DNA from: Clostridium muellerianum
Lineage (GTDB): Bacteria > Bacillota > Clostridia > Clostridiales > Clostridiaceae
Assembly (NCBI RefSeq): GCF_012926525.1
Contig: NZ_JABBNI010000021.1
Location: forward strand, 1-64,000
DNA: 64,000 nucleotides
Direction: 5' to 3'
Shown here: piece after piece, positions 8,702 to 17,525 of the stretch
Layout: each line of letters begins with the position of its first letter
How positions within the stretch are numbered: position 1 is the first letter of the stretch
The notes under the pieces: generated by a model
The model's database searches: none
What the model was told of the DNA's origin: nothing
What the model saw: only the letters and a program-made list of their open reading frames with translations
Program-made: the position numbers and the translations under genes

Positions 8702-9737
8702 TTACTTAGTCTGTGCTTTATAATTTTTATGACCTCCAGATATGTTATAGACTTTCTTAAATCCTCTGTTTATTAATATATTCTGTGCTGCATTTCCAGT
8801 TACACCTTTATTACAGTATGTTATAACAACCTTTCCTTTATCTAGTTCACCAGCTTTTTTTCTTATCTGATCATGAGGTATATTTATTGCACTATCTACA
8901 TGAGCTTCTTCATATTGCTTATTTATTCTCGCATCTATTATTGTAACATCTTTCCCATTATTAACTAATTTATTAAGTTCATCAGGAGTTATAAGCTCTC
9001 TTCCTCTATTTATTGCATTATCCAAAATCATTCCTGTATATATTACAGGATCTTTAGTTGTTGAAAATGGTGGTGCATAAGATAAATCTAAGTGGAATAA
9101 GTCTTCAACTTTAGCTCCAAAAGTTATTGCTGTAATAAATACATCTATTCTCTTATCCACTCCAGCGTATCCAACAATTTGAACACCAAGAAGTTTTCCT
9201 GTATTTTTATCTGCAATAGCTTTAATGACCATCTCTTATTTCTAATCCTATAAAACCAGTTCCTACTATAACTACAGATTTAGGTTTGTTCTTCATTATA
9301 TATTCTTTGATTTTGTCTGCCTGTTTAACATTTCTTAAATAAAATACGTTGCTTTTTTCTACTCCTGGTATATTAGATACTATTGGCTTCGCGCCTGTTG
9401 CAATAACAAGTTTATCGTAACTTTCATTAAACACATTATTAGTATCTAAATTTTTTATAGTTAAAACTTTATCTTCAGTATTTATTTTTAGAACCTCATG
9501 TCTTCTAAACACATCTACATTATATTTTTTCTTAAAGAACTCTGCATTTCTTGGTGTCAAGTCATCTCTATCAACTATTTCTTCACCTATGTAATAAGGT
9601 AATCCACATCCTGAGTAAGATATATCATAATCCATATCAAAGATTTTAATTTCAGCATTTTCATCATTTCTTCTAATCTTTGCTGCTGCAGATGTTCCAC
9701 CAGCTACAGCACCTATTATAACAACTTTCATAAACAT
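8702..9737 (-). pseudogene. CoA-disulfide reductase with rhodanese domain, internal deletion and frameshift
   Basis: The first part (9737 down to about 9232) encodes the N-terminal FAD domain with GAVAGGTSAAAK and the catalytic SGCGLPYY cysteine, ending in VVIVGTGFIGLEI, the start of the NADH-binding fold. The second part (9232 down to 8702) starts abruptly in the dimerisation domain (LLGVQIVGYAGVDKRIDV) and continues into a full rhodanese domain with active-site loop CNKGVTG. An intact relative is about 550 residues, so roughly 200 or more codons are missing and the reading frame shifts at the junction. It lies downstream of acr3 in the ars operon. A truncated rhodanese-containing piece could still be made from an internal ATG. 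Confidence 0.85.
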
Positions 9738-9885
9738 TATCGCCTCTCGTAATCATTATTACTTAAAAATTTACACTAAAAATATTATTTAAAAACTATA
9801 AATATTAAAATCAATATGGTTTTTGCTAATTTCTTTGATTATATACCTATAAAATACTTTATTTTAAACTCTATAATATTCAACT

Positions 9886-9942
9886 TTAACAGGCTTTTTC
9901 AAATACTATTGAATCTATATCTAAGTATTTAAGTGAATTCCC
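9886..9942 (-). pseudogene. DUF4177-like gene remnant (C-terminal fragment)
   Basis: The minus strand reads GNSLKYLDIDSIVFEKAC then stop. This closely matches the C-terminal GNSPKYLEEDSIVLKK of the intact DUF4177 gene at 14.4 kb. No start or N-terminal part is left. It shows that a second DUF4177 copy once stood just after acr3. Confidence 0.65.
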
Positions 9943-10029
9943 TAATTAGGTATATATCATTAAAATCAACAAAAACCAATTAATAATTATATAACTTCCT
10001 TTCATTCAATAATAAATTGGCATTGTATA

Positions 10030-11085
10030 CTATTTTTCTTGTTTCAATCCAAAATATTTTCTTCCCCACAATAAGGCTACGTTAACAAGTGCAATCATAA
10101 CAGGTACTTCAATTAATGGTCCTATAACGGCAGTAAAAGCCTCCTGAGATTGAATGCCAAAAACTGCTACTGCTACTGCAATTGCTAATTCAAAATTATT
10201 ACTTGCAGCTGTAAATGATAAGCTAACTGTTTTATGATAATCTATTTTTGATTTATAACTTATAAAGAAAGATACTGAGAACATAATTAAGAAATATATA
10301 AGCAAGGGAATAGCAATTCTTACCACTTCCATTGGCAATTCAATAATATATTTTCCTTTAAACATGAACATTATAACTATAGTAAATAGTAATGCTATTA
10401 AAGCTAAAGGACTTATCTTAGGTACAAAGGTTTTAGTATACCATTCCGTTCCTTTCTTAGGTTCCAAAAGTAATCTTGTAAGCATACCTCCAATAAACGG
10501 AATACCTAAATAGATAGCTACTGAAGAAGCTACTTCACCCATAGAAACATGAACTTGCATCCCTTGCAATCCTATGGCCTTTGGTAATACAGTGATAAAT
10601 ATATAAGCAAATATTGAATAGAATACTACCTGAAATATAGAGTTAAACGCTACTAATGCTGCTGCATACTCACTATCTCCATCTGCAAGACTATTCCATA
10701 CAATAACCATAGCAATACATCTTGCAAGTCCTATAAGAATTAAACCTACCATAAGATGTGGATACCCTCTGAGGAATATAACTGCTAAAGTAAACATTAA
10801 TACTGGTCCTATAACCCAATTTTGAACTAACGAAAGAGTTAATACTTTTGGATTACGAAAAACCTTTCCAAGTTCCTTATAGTTAACTTTAGCAAGTGGT
10901 GGATACATCATAACTATTAGTCCTATTGCTATAGGAATAGATGTTGTTCCAATTGACAAATTTGACAATGTATTAGATAGACCTGGCATGGCCCATCCTA
11001 AAAATATTCCTAATGCCATTGCAATAAAAATCCATAGTGTTAGATAACGGTCAAGCCATGATAATCTTGATGATTGACTACTCAT
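10030..11085 (-). CDS. acr3: Arsenite efflux permease Acr3
   Basis: Membrane protein of 351 residues with about ten helices and Acr3 (BASS fold) sequence: N-terminal [15 protein letters not shown], the conserved [18 protein letters not shown] around the essential cysteine, and late helix [19 protein letters not shown]. It exports arsenite and antimonite. In the operon arsR-arsD-arsA-acr3 it would be the channel energised by ArsA. AGGGGGG site before ATG. A decayed partial copy lies at 14.7-14.8 kb. Confidence 0.93.
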   Translation of the reverse strand: MSSQSSRLSWLDRYLTLWIFIAMALGIFLGWAMPGLSNTLSNLSIGTTSIPIAIGLIVMMYPPLAKVNYKELGKVFRNPKVLTLSLVQNWVIGPVLMFTLAVIFLRGYPHLMVGLILIGLARCIAMVIVWNSLADGDSEYAAALVAFNSIFQVVFYSIFAYIFITVLPKAIGLQGMQVHVSMGEVASSVAIYLGIPFIGGMLTRLLLEPKKGTEWYTKTFVPKISPLALIALLFTIVIMFMFKGKYIIELPMEVVRIAIPLLIYFLIMFSVSFFISYKSKIDYHKTVSLSFTAASNNFELAIAVAVAVFGIQSQEAFTAVIGPLIEVPVMIALVNVALLWGRKYFGLKQEK

Positions 11086-11222
11086 ATTACCCCCCCTAAT
11101 AACTTCTAATTATCTTTAATCATTAATGAAACCTAATTTTTCATCTTTTAATTCAGAATAAAATATATTACTATTATATTAACAGCCTTTATTCAATTGT
11201 TTTTTCTACTAAACTTCTTATT

Positions 11223-12968
11223 TTATTTAATTAAATCTAGCAACCTATCACCTTTTACTTCTTTTTCTTTCCACTCAATAACTGCAAAATTTCCATCAGA
11301 AATTTCACTTACTTTATTTATCCAGGCTATCTCATTGCTTGCTTTTGCTCTGAGAACAGCATTGGTGGTATCAGTTGCAGATAAACTTGAATTTATAATC
11401 CACCATTTACTATTAATACCTGCCCTCTCTAAATCAGCCTCTAATCTCATAGCCTCATATACAGGTGTGGCTTCAGCTAAAGTTACAATTATAACTTCTG
11501 TTTCATTAGCATTTCTAAGCTTAGGTAAAAGCTTTTTAACTGATTCCGGTATATTCCCTTGTGAACGCTCAATTTCTTTATTGTAACTTTGGGTAGAATC
11601 TAACAGCAGCAGTGTATGTCCTGTTGGTGCAGTATCTATAACAACTATTTCATTTTCAGACCTTTCAACTATTTCTGCAAAAGCTCTAAATACTGCAATT
11701 TCTTGAGTACACGGAGACCTTAAATCTTCTTCTACATAAGCCAAGTCTTCTTCTCCCATTGTTTCTCTAGCCTTACTTAAAACTTCTTCTTTATACTTTT
11801 CCAATTCCTTTTTTTCATCAATATGACTTAAGGTAATACCATAGCTATCATCTAAAACAAACTTCAAGTGTGCCGCTGGATCTGTAGTAGTTAAATGCAC
11901 TTTTTTATCTCTTTCTGCAAGACCTAAGGCAATAGCTGCTGCTATTGTGGTTTTTCCAACTCCACCTTTCCCCATTGTAAAAATTACTTTTTTATTTGTA
12001 CTATATAAATCATCAATGACTGTTTTTAATTTTAGCATCTTTTCATTATTTAAAGTTTCATCACTATATTTAATATTATCTTCCTTTAAAAAAGCTCTTA
12101 CATTTTCAAGACCTGTTACATTATAAGGTCTTAATGGAATTTTGTATGTCTTTAATTTTCTTAAATGTTTTGGTATATTTTTTAAAACTTCTTCTTGCTT
12201 TTTATAAATTGAACTTGAAAGGCGGTCATCATGAATTTTTAACACTCCATTAATAAGTAATATTTGATTATTTACTCCTATATCTTGTAGTTCCTTGGAT
12301 GCCCTTTCTGCCTCCTTTAAAGGTGTTCTTTGTGGTCGCGACACAAGTATAAGTGTGGTCTTTTCTCCATCTGCTAAAGTTTTTACAGCATTTTTATATA
12401 CTTCTTTTTTACTTTCAAGTCCTGCCAATTGTCCTAAACAAGATGCTCCATGTGTATTTTCACTTATAAAATTACTCCAAGCTGATGGAAGCTGCAGCAT
12501 TCTTAAGGTATGACCTGTTGGTGCAGTGTCAAATATAATGTGTTCAAATTCTTTTTCTACTTTTTCATCAGTTATAAAATTAGAAAATTCATTGAAGGCT
12601 GCAATTTCCACAGTACAGGATCCTGAAAGTTGTTCCTCCATATTTTTTATTACTGAGTCTGGAAGTTTTCCTTTATATGGCGAGATAGCACTTTCTCTAT
12701 ATTCTCTAGCAGCTTGCTCTGGATCAAAATTTGCTACTACTAATTTTGGTACTTCTTTAATAGCAATTCCTTTATTATTTAACTCTGTATTAAATACATC
12801 CTGAAGGTTTGAAGCTGGATCTGTGCTTATAAGCATAATTTTTTTCCCTTGATCCGCTAAAGTAACTGCAGTTGCACACGCTGCTGATGTTTTTCCAACT
12901 CCACCTTTCCCAGTAAAAAATATATATTTAGTTAACTCTAAATTTTCTAAGGAAAAATTCTTTACCAT
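11223..12968 (-). CDS. arsA: Arsenite-stimulated efflux pump ATPase ArsA
   Basis: Soluble ATPase of 581 residues with two homologous halves. Each has a deviant Walker A GKGGVGKT (about residues 20-27 and 338-345) and a switch DTAPTGHTLR/L motif. The three metalloid-ligand cysteines known from ArsA are recognisable in GSCTVEIAAF, ASCLGQL and SPCTQEIAVF. It hydrolyses ATP to drive arsenite through the Acr3/ArsB channel. I chose ATG 12968 with GAGGG upstream; TTG 12989 abuts the arsD stop. Operon with arsD (gap 21 bases) and acr3. Confidence 0.95.
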   Translation of the reverse strand: MVKNFSLENLELTKYIFFTGKGGVGKTSAACATAVTLADQGKKIMLISTDPASNLQDVFNTELNNKGIAIKEVPKLVVANFDPEQAAREYRESAISPYKGKLPDSVIKNMEEQLSGSCTVEIAAFNEFSNFITDEKVEKEFEHIIFDTAPTGHTLRMLQLPSAWSNFISENTHGASCLGQLAGLESKKEVYKNAVKTLADGEKTTLILVSRPQRTPLKEAERASKELQDIGVNNQILLINGVLKIHDDRLSSSIYKKQEEVLKNIPKHLRKLKTYKIPLRPYNVTGLENVRAFLKEDNIKYSDETLNNEKMLKLKTVIDDLYSTNKKVIFTMGKGGVGKTTIAAAIALGLAERDKKVHLTTTDPAAHLKFVLDDSYGITLSHIDEKKELEKYKEEVLSKARETMGEEDLAYVEEDLRSPCTQEIAVFRAFAEIVERSENEIVVIDTAPTGHTLLLLDSTQSYNKEIERSQGNIPESVKKLLPKLRNANETEVIIVTLAEATPVYEAMRLEADLERAGINSKWWIINSSLSATDTTNAVLRAKASNEIAWINKVSEISDGNFAVIEWKEKEVKGDRLLDLIK

Positions 12969-12989
12969 AGTTATCCCTCTTTTCTTCAA

Positions 12990-13367
12990 TTAGCAACATC
13001 CACCATTACAACCACATCCTCCAGACTTCTTTTTTAACTTAAGTCCAGTTTTTAAATAATCCCCTGGTATATCAAGTAATTTACAAAATTCCTCATTAGT
13101 AGGATATGATCCTTTCTTTACTACAACATTATCAACTATAGTAACTGGTAATACATCTACTCCTTCAATATTTAAAATCTCATTAATAACTTCGTTGTCA
13201 ACAAAAGCCTGAGGACTACTTGTTAAATTGTGTCTTTCAACCACTATACCTTTTCTTTTCAAGTTATCTAGCACTGTAGCTACTCTTAACAATTCTGGAT
13301 CAACTCCTGGTCCACATACTCCTGTTGAACAACACATAGCTGGATCGAAAATAATCATCTTTTTCAT
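12990..13367 (-). CDS. arsD: Arsenic metallochaperone and weak repressor ArsD
   Basis: Protein of 125 residues. The N-terminus carries the metallochaperone cysteines C12, C13 and C18 in PAMCCSTGVCG, and the C-terminus has a CGCNGGCC cluster. ArsD passes arsenite to ArsA and weakly represses the operon. Position between arsR and arsA is canonical. GGAGAG site before ATG. Confidence 0.94.
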   Translation of the reverse strand: MKKMIIFDPAMCCSTGVCGPGVDPELLRVATVLDNLKRKGIVVERHNLTSSPQAFVDNEVINEILNIEGVDVLPVTIVDNVVVKKGSYPTNEEFCKLLDIPGDYLKTGLKLKKKSGGCGCNGGCC

Positions 13368-13448
13368 ATCTTATCTCTCCTTTATTTAAAATAACATTTT
13401 ATTTAATGGCTATCTGATGTAACAATCTCACTAAATAAGATTCATTGA

Positions 13449-13778
13449 TTACTGCTCACTACAATTGCATTTATTTTTTTCTTTACAAATACAATCATCT
13501 GTATCAGTAAAAATCCCCATTAAAAACAACACTAATTTACTTGTATTATTATTATCCAAACAATAATGACTCCATAAACCTTCTTTCCTAGATTTTACAA
13601 GTCCACATTCCATTAACACCTTCATATGGTGTGATAAAGTAGGTTGTGTAAAATCAAAATGTTCTAGTATATCACAAGCACATTTTTCACCACAGGATAA
13701 TATATCAAGAATTTTTAATCTACTTGGATCTGATAAAGCTTTAAGTATTCTCGCATTCATTTCATAATTTCTGTCCAT
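13449..13778 (-). CDS. arsR: Arsenic-responsive repressor ArsR
   Basis: Winged-helix repressor of 109 residues: MNARILKALSDPSRLKILDIL, sensing segment CGEKCACDILEHF with C29, C33 and C35, and recognition helix QPTLSHHMKVLMECG. An extra cysteine-rich tail (DDCICKEKNKCNC) could add metal sites. It is the first gene of arsR-arsD-arsA-acr3 and probably binds the palindrome just upstream. GGTGG site before ATG. Confidence 0.93.
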   Translation of the reverse strand: MDRNYEMNARILKALSDPSRLKILDILSCGEKCACDILEHFDFTQPTLSHHMKVLMECGLVKSRKEGLWSHYCLDNNNTSKLVLFLMGIFTDTDDCICKEKNKCNCSEQ

Positions 13779-13793
13779 TTTACCACCTCATAT

Positions 13794-13805
13794 ATAGATA
13801 TCTAT
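13794..13805. promoter_or_regulatory. Candidate ArsR operator
   Basis: A 12-base perfect palindrome ATAGATATCTAT is followed by further TCTA iterations, immediately upstream of the arsR ribosome site. This is the expected place for autorepression of the ars operon. Confidence 0.5.
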
Positions 13806-14035
13806 CTATCTATAGTATATAACAATTGTCCGCTCCTAGTCAATATTACGTAGTTTTTAATCATTAAATCATCAACTATATTTATGATAATCTATATTCA
13901 ACATTTTATGCATTTATATATAAAGTGTTCCTATTATTCTTCGAAACAATATAAATTACTCAAATTTGTAGAGTTTTTATTTATGTAATAGTATTCTTTG
14001 GTAGATGAAAAACTAAAAATTCGAATATCAATTAA

Positions 14036-14227
14036 ACCATAGCTTTATCTAAAGAATTACATGATATTTTTAAAGATAAGCATAAATTTTTATGCTGCAG
14101 AGTTCTAACAAAAGATATGAATCTTGGTTCTAAGGAACATATGAGACAGTTCACTTATTTTACAGGAGAGATCATAGAAGAATGTGCACAGATAATATCT
14201 GAAGAATTAAATCTACAACCAAAATAA
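14036..14227 (+). pseudogene. C_GCAxxG-type redox protein remnant, copy 1
   Basis: An open stretch without start codon reads LHDIFKDKHKFLCCRVLTKD and continues to a FTGEIIEECAQIISEEL end, then stop. This resembles the C-terminal part of the C_GCAxxG_C_C family of small putative redox proteins. The N-terminal half with the GCAxxG motif is absent. Stop codons lie directly upstream in frame. A second, more decayed copy lies at 14.84 kb. Confidence 0.6.
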
Positions 14228-14248
14228 TCAACATTATTTAATATAAAA

Positions 14249-14272
14249 CTCCCATATTTATATGGGAGCTTT
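14249..14272 (+). terminator. Intrinsic terminator after C_GCAxxG remnant
   Basis: Stem CTCCCATA/TATGGGAG (14249-14256 and 14261-14268) with TTTAATAATTT after it. A surviving terminator of the decayed gene. Confidence 0.6.
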
Positions 14273-14439
14273 AATAATTTGTAATTTTCTAAAAAGATTA
14301 ATATATAACTTCATTTAAAAAACTTCAAATCGCTTAGCTTTCATTAATTTTTTATTATATGTTTTTTGTAGGTTTCTAATATACTTATAAGAATACTTTA
14401 TTTAACTTCTACTTACTATAAAATGATAAATATTTTAAA

Positions 14440-14643
14440 CTAATCTTCAGTGGATTTTTTTAATACTATTGAATCTTCCTCTAAATATTTAGGCGAATTA
14501 CCTGGACTACTAAATGGCTTTTGCAACATCCCTACAAGTTCCCATCCATCCTCTCCATATTTATTTAATTTTTCTTCCATAGTTAGATTTTCATCTGAAT
14601 TTAAAAAATGATCAACTGTAAACACCTTATATTGCCATGTCAT
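14440..14643 (-). CDS. DUF4177 domain protein
   Basis: Small soluble protein of 67 residues with the DUF4177 pattern: WQYKVF near the start, then LNKYGEDGWELVGML, and a final strand. The biochemical function of DUF4177 is not known. I chose ATG 14643, with AGGAG 10 bases upstream, over TTG 14649. It lies among decayed copies of ars-cluster genes, and a fragment of a second copy is at 9.89-9.94 kb, so it probably moved or was duplicated with acr3. Confidence 0.75.
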   Translation of the reverse strand: MTWQYKVFTVDHFLNSDENLTMEEKLNKYGEDGWELVGMLQKPFSSPGNSPKYLEEDSIVLKKSTED

Positions 14644-14671
14644 AATCAATTCACTCCTTTTACATTATCTA

Positions 14672-14836
14672 CATATTTATAAAATATATAATCAAAGGTA
14701 TATCAATTCTTACTACATCTATTGTTAACTCAATAATATACTTCCCCTTAAACATAAACATTATAACTATAGTAAACAACAATGCTATTAAAACTAAAGG
14801 AATAGATGTTGTTCTAATTGATAAACCTGATAACGC
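14672..14836 (-). pseudogene. acr3 remnant with large internal deletion
   Basis: The minus strand encodes a short Acr3 mosaic. [10 protein letters not shown], matching the N-terminal region of the intact Acr3, is joined directly to [20 protein letters not shown] from the Acr3 middle. By comparison with the intact gene about 530 bases are missing between AAGGA-type short homologies. It then runs out. It lies between the DUF4177 gene and a C_GCAxxG remnant. Confidence 0.85.
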
Positions 14837-14840
14837 ATAA

Positions 14841-14940
14841 GATAGGCATAAATGTTTATTCTGCAATATTTCAACAAAAGATATGACTTATGACACAGTG
14901 TATTTATTTTACAGCATAAGTCGCAAAAGAATGTGCAAAA
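14841..14940 (+). pseudogene. C_GCAxxG-type remnant, copy 2 (heavily decayed)
   Basis: The plus strand around 14841-14870 encodes [15 protein letters not shown], which aligns with DKHKFLCCRVLTKDM of copy 1, and the two share DNA words such as CAACAAAAGATATGA. Beyond that the frame is lost. It abuts the acr3 remnant. Confidence 0.6.
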
Positions 14941-15004
14941 ATCTTGATATATAACTTCATTTTTGAAATACAAGGTCATAAATATTATAATTCTAACCAA
15001 ATAA

Positions 15005-15505
15005 CTAATTAACTCCAATCACCTTACTTCTACGTTCCATTAAAACTACATCATGCCATACACCACTATTCATTTTACTAATTTTTTCTCTCACTCCAAT
15101 TTCTCTAAATCCACAACTTTTATGTAATGCTATACTAGGCAGGTTTTCCTTTATAATTCCTGATTGCAAAGTCCAAAATCCTTCTTTTTCTGATAGCTCA
15201 ATTAAATTTGTAAGTAGAGATTCTCCTATACCTTTTCCCCTAGATTCTTCTCCTATGTATATGCTAACTTCTGCAACACCTGAATAAACGCACCTGCTTG
15301 AAGTTGGACTTAAAGCCACCCAGCCTAATATCTTGTTTTCTAAACGAGCTACCAATCTGCATGATTTAGTATGACTACTATCCCAACTTTCCCAAGTTGG
15401 AATTTCTGTCTGAAATGTGGCCTTACCTGTATTAATACCTTGTAAATATATTTTTGAAACTTCTTTCCAATCTTCTTTTTTCATTTCTTCAATTTTATAA
15501 TTCAT
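15005..15505 (-). CDS. GNAT N-acetyltransferase, ArsN1/phosphinothricin type
   Basis: Acetyltransferase of 166 residues. Signatures of the phosphinothricin/arsinothricin group are NTGKATFQTEIPTWE near residues 25-40, the acetyl-CoA loop EESRGKGIGESLL, and LHKSCGFREIG near the end. Family members acetylate the amino group of phosphinothricin, methionine sulfoximine or arsinothricin. Its place beside ars genes and a cysteine-rich MarR favours ArsN1-like resistance to arsinothricin. Substrate assignment is inference. AGGAG site before ATG. Confidence 0.82.
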   Translation of the reverse strand: MNYKIEEMKKEDWKEVSKIYLQGINTGKATFQTEIPTWESWDSSHTKSCRLVARLENKILGWVALSPTSSRCVYSGVAEVSIYIGEESRGKGIGESLLTNLIELSEKEGFWTLQSGIIKENLPSIALHKSCGFREIGVREKISKMNSGVWHDVVLMERRSKVIGVN

Positions 15506-15574
15506 TTTCCTTTTTCTCCTTTTTACAACTTTTTCAAGCTTATATATTTTTACATGTACCCTACAAAAGCAGCA

Positions 15575-15631
15575 TCAATAAGCTCTCCCCCAATAATATG
15601 CTTTAAGCTTTTCCCTAATGTTATTTCCCAT
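15575..15631 (-). pseudogene. 18-codon mini-ORF, possible ArsM N-terminal remnant
   Basis: A strong GGAGG site overlaps the MarR stop and leads to ATG, MGNNIREKLKAYY, then a stop after 18 codons. IREKLKAYY resembles the start of arsenite methyltransferases, and a Cys-rich stretch (CCFC) continues in frame after the stop. It may be the remnant of a gene once between the MarR and acetyltransferase genes, or a leader peptide. Confidence 0.35.
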
Positions 15632-15644
15632 AATAATACCTCCA

Positions 15645-16085
15645 TCAACAACATTTATTTTTATTTACAGCCTCCGTAAGTAATTTCAAGCTTTCAAGCA
15701 CCTGTTCTCTCTTTTCTTTTGGAATAGCTTTAAAAATATTTTCATAATACTCCTGCATTCCACTTTCAACATTTTTAAATGCCTTCATTCCTTTATCAGT
15801 AAGTTTTATTGTTACATAGCGTCTATCTTCTGGATGCATTTCTCTAATTACTAGCTCATTTTTTACAAGATTATTTATAGTTCTGCTCATTGTACTTTTG
15901 TCCACTGTTAGTATTTTAGCAAGTTCATTTAGTGATATTTCCTCTGCCCTTCCAATTTCTACAATGGCATGACATTGTGAAATTGTTACACCACAACAGC
16001 TCGTATCTTCTTTTTCTAATATACCTAAGTTTCTCACTAATACTCTTATTAATTCACGTAAATAATTACTTCCCTGATTTCCCAT
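15645..16085 (-). CDS. MarR-family regulator with paired cysteines
   Basis: Winged-helix regulator of 146 residues: LNELAKILTVDKSTMSRTINNLVKNELV (recognition helix) and wing HPEDRRYVTIKLT. Unusual for MarR are C30-C31 and C38 in the first helix region (TSCCGVTISQCHA) and a terminal CC. These could form a thiol or As(III) sensor. It shares direction with the mini-ORF and acetyltransferase, so they are probably one operon. A perfect inverted repeat lies upstream at 16113-16139. Confidence 0.85.
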   Translation of the reverse strand: MGNQGSNYLRELIRVLVRNLGILEKEDTSCCGVTISQCHAIVEIGRAEEISLNELAKILTVDKSTMSRTINNLVKNELVIREMHPEDRRYVTIKLTDKGMKAFKNVESGMQEYYENIFKAIPKEKREQVLESLKLLTEAVNKNKCC

Positions 16086-16112
16086 TTAATCACCTCTAAT
16101 TAATTGTAACAT

Positions 16113-16139
16113 AAAACTGTTGTTATACGCAACAGTTTT
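16113..16139. promoter_or_regulatory. MarR operator-like inverted repeat
   Basis: Perfect 10-base arms AAAACTGTTG (16113-16122) and complement (16130-16139), spacer 7. On the minus strand it overlaps a TTGCGT...TACAAT promoter for the cysteine-rich MarR gene. Confidence 0.6.
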
Positions 16140-16179
16140 GTATTGCAATTATATACAAATAAATTCTATTAATATAAAA

Positions 16180-16220
16180 AAGACAAAGTTCCTAGCTTAA
16201 AGTGCTAAAACCTTTGTCTT
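16180..16220 (-). terminator. Intrinsic terminator of second MarR gene
   Basis: Arms AAGACAAAG (16180-16188) and CTTTGTCTT (16212-16220); the minus strand continues with a T-rich run. Confidence 0.7.
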
Positions 16221-16239
16221 ATAATTGAAATTTATAAAA

Positions 16240-16716
16240 TTAACTATCCAAATAATTTTTAGTAAGCTCTTCCTGTATCTTCAAAAGTAATTCATGAAAA
16301 CGCTGTTTTTCATTTTCAGTTAGAAAATTTAGAAGCATAGAAGTAAACTCCTCATATTGAGGTAATATACTCTTAAATATTTCTTTTCCTTTATCTGTTA
16401 CTACAGCTTTTATACTTCTTCTATCACTTTCATTTGAAATTCTTTCAATTAGTCCTCTAGATGCCATTCTATCCACAAGTGTTGTTATGTTAGCCCTTGT
16501 TACATTCATTTTTTCCCCGAGAGTAGATAACGTAATTCCCTTTTCTCCAGCTAAATAAACTAAATATAACGCAGCAAATTGCGTTTCAGACAACTTAAAA
16601 TCCTTATAAAATTTATTAAGTACTTGTTGTACTATATTAGAAGTTTTAGAGATTAACCCTAAAAGCCTTAACGAACTAATATTATTAACATCTAATTCTT
16701 TGCTTTCTTCATCCAA
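16240..16716 (-). CDS. MarR-family regulator
   Basis: Regulator of 158 residues with typical MarR features: long N-terminal helix, LSTLGEKMNVTRANITTLVDRMASRGLIER recognition region (split by eye into helices) and wing NESDRRSIKAVVT. No target gene follows directly; a terminator lies after its stop. It may regulate itself or distant genes. The 394-base upstream gap holds an 11-base direct repeat ATTAAATATTT at 16735 and 16753 that could be its binding site. Confidence 0.85.
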   Translation of the reverse strand: MDEESKELDVNNISSLRLLGLISKTSNIVQQVLNKFYKDFKLSETQFAALYLVYLAGEKGITLSTLGEKMNVTRANITTLVDRMASRGLIERISNESDRRSIKAVVTDKGKEIFKSILPQYEEFTSMLLNFLTENEKQRFHELLLKIQEELTKNYLDS

Positions 16717-17110
16717 CTATTATTCACTTCCTTCATTAAATATTTGATATTTATTAAATATTTATAATCAGTTTCCCCAAAATTTAATTAACATGTAAAT
16801 TGTTGGTTTACTAACTATTTATACTATATACGCATACTAACATTATTGTCAAGCTATTTAATTAGCAATATTACAATAGCGACATAGCTTATTATAACAA
16901 AATAAAAACAACCTTTAAAGTTAATTAAATATAGTAATATAGATATAGGATATTAAGTGTAATATATATACTTATTCCTATATCTTTTTTGCATTCTATA
17001 TTAATTAAAAGTAGATTAATAAATTAGTATAGTTGGTATAATATACTTGTAGCATATAAGAACGTATGTTTATATAATAAAAATATAAATTTTACAAGAG
17101 AGAATAAGAT
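16717..17110. other. Intergenic region with short direct repeat
   Basis: Very A+T-rich. ATTAAATATTT occurs at 16735-16745 and 16753-16763, a possible operator of the MarR gene to its left. A TATAAT box at 17037-17042 may serve the recombinase remnant. Nothing else recognised. Confidence 0.4.
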
Positions 17111-17353
17111 TTGAGAGTACAAGAGGTAAAGTTAGAGAACAACCAAAGAAGATACTTACTGGTTAATGATAATGGACTACCCATAATACCAGTAGCAAAA
17201 TATTTAAAGTATATAGATAATGGTGAAAAGAGTTTTAATACTCAAAAGACATATTGCTATTCTTTAAAACTATACTTTCAATACCTACAAGAAGTAGGTG
17301 TGAATTACAGAGAAGTTAACATTAACATACTATCTTATATCATAAATAAGTGA
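17111..17353 (+). pseudogene. Truncated site-specific tyrosine recombinase (N-terminal domain only)
   Basis: From a TTG start, 80 codons encode an N-terminal SAM-like DNA-binding domain of a phage/Tn554-type integrase (LPIIPVAKYLKYID, then NTQKTYCYSLKLYFQYLQE). A stop follows and no catalytic domain with the R-H-R-Y residues is found. In-frame stops and open fragments follow to about 17470. It is a remnant of a mobile element next to the hydrolase clusters. Confidence 0.75.
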
Positions 17354-17488
17354 GGTTTTTTTGAAAAAGTTATCGAGAATGTCAAGAATGCTAAAAACAT
17401 CGTTGACTTGTTATAAAGTCTATTGGCAAGAGAAAAATTATGAGAATTACTTGAAGCAGATAGAATTGAATAGATAGAAAATGATGAT

Positions 17489-17525
17489 GGCACTTCACTA
17501 AATTTTTGTGAGGTGCCTGCTTTTT
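17489..17525 (+). terminator. Terminator after recombinase remnant
   Basis: GGCACTTCAC pairs with GTGAGGTGCC (one G-T pair per arm), followed by TGCTTTTTATTT on the plus strand. It overlaps the end of the convergent tetR gene. Confidence 0.6.
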
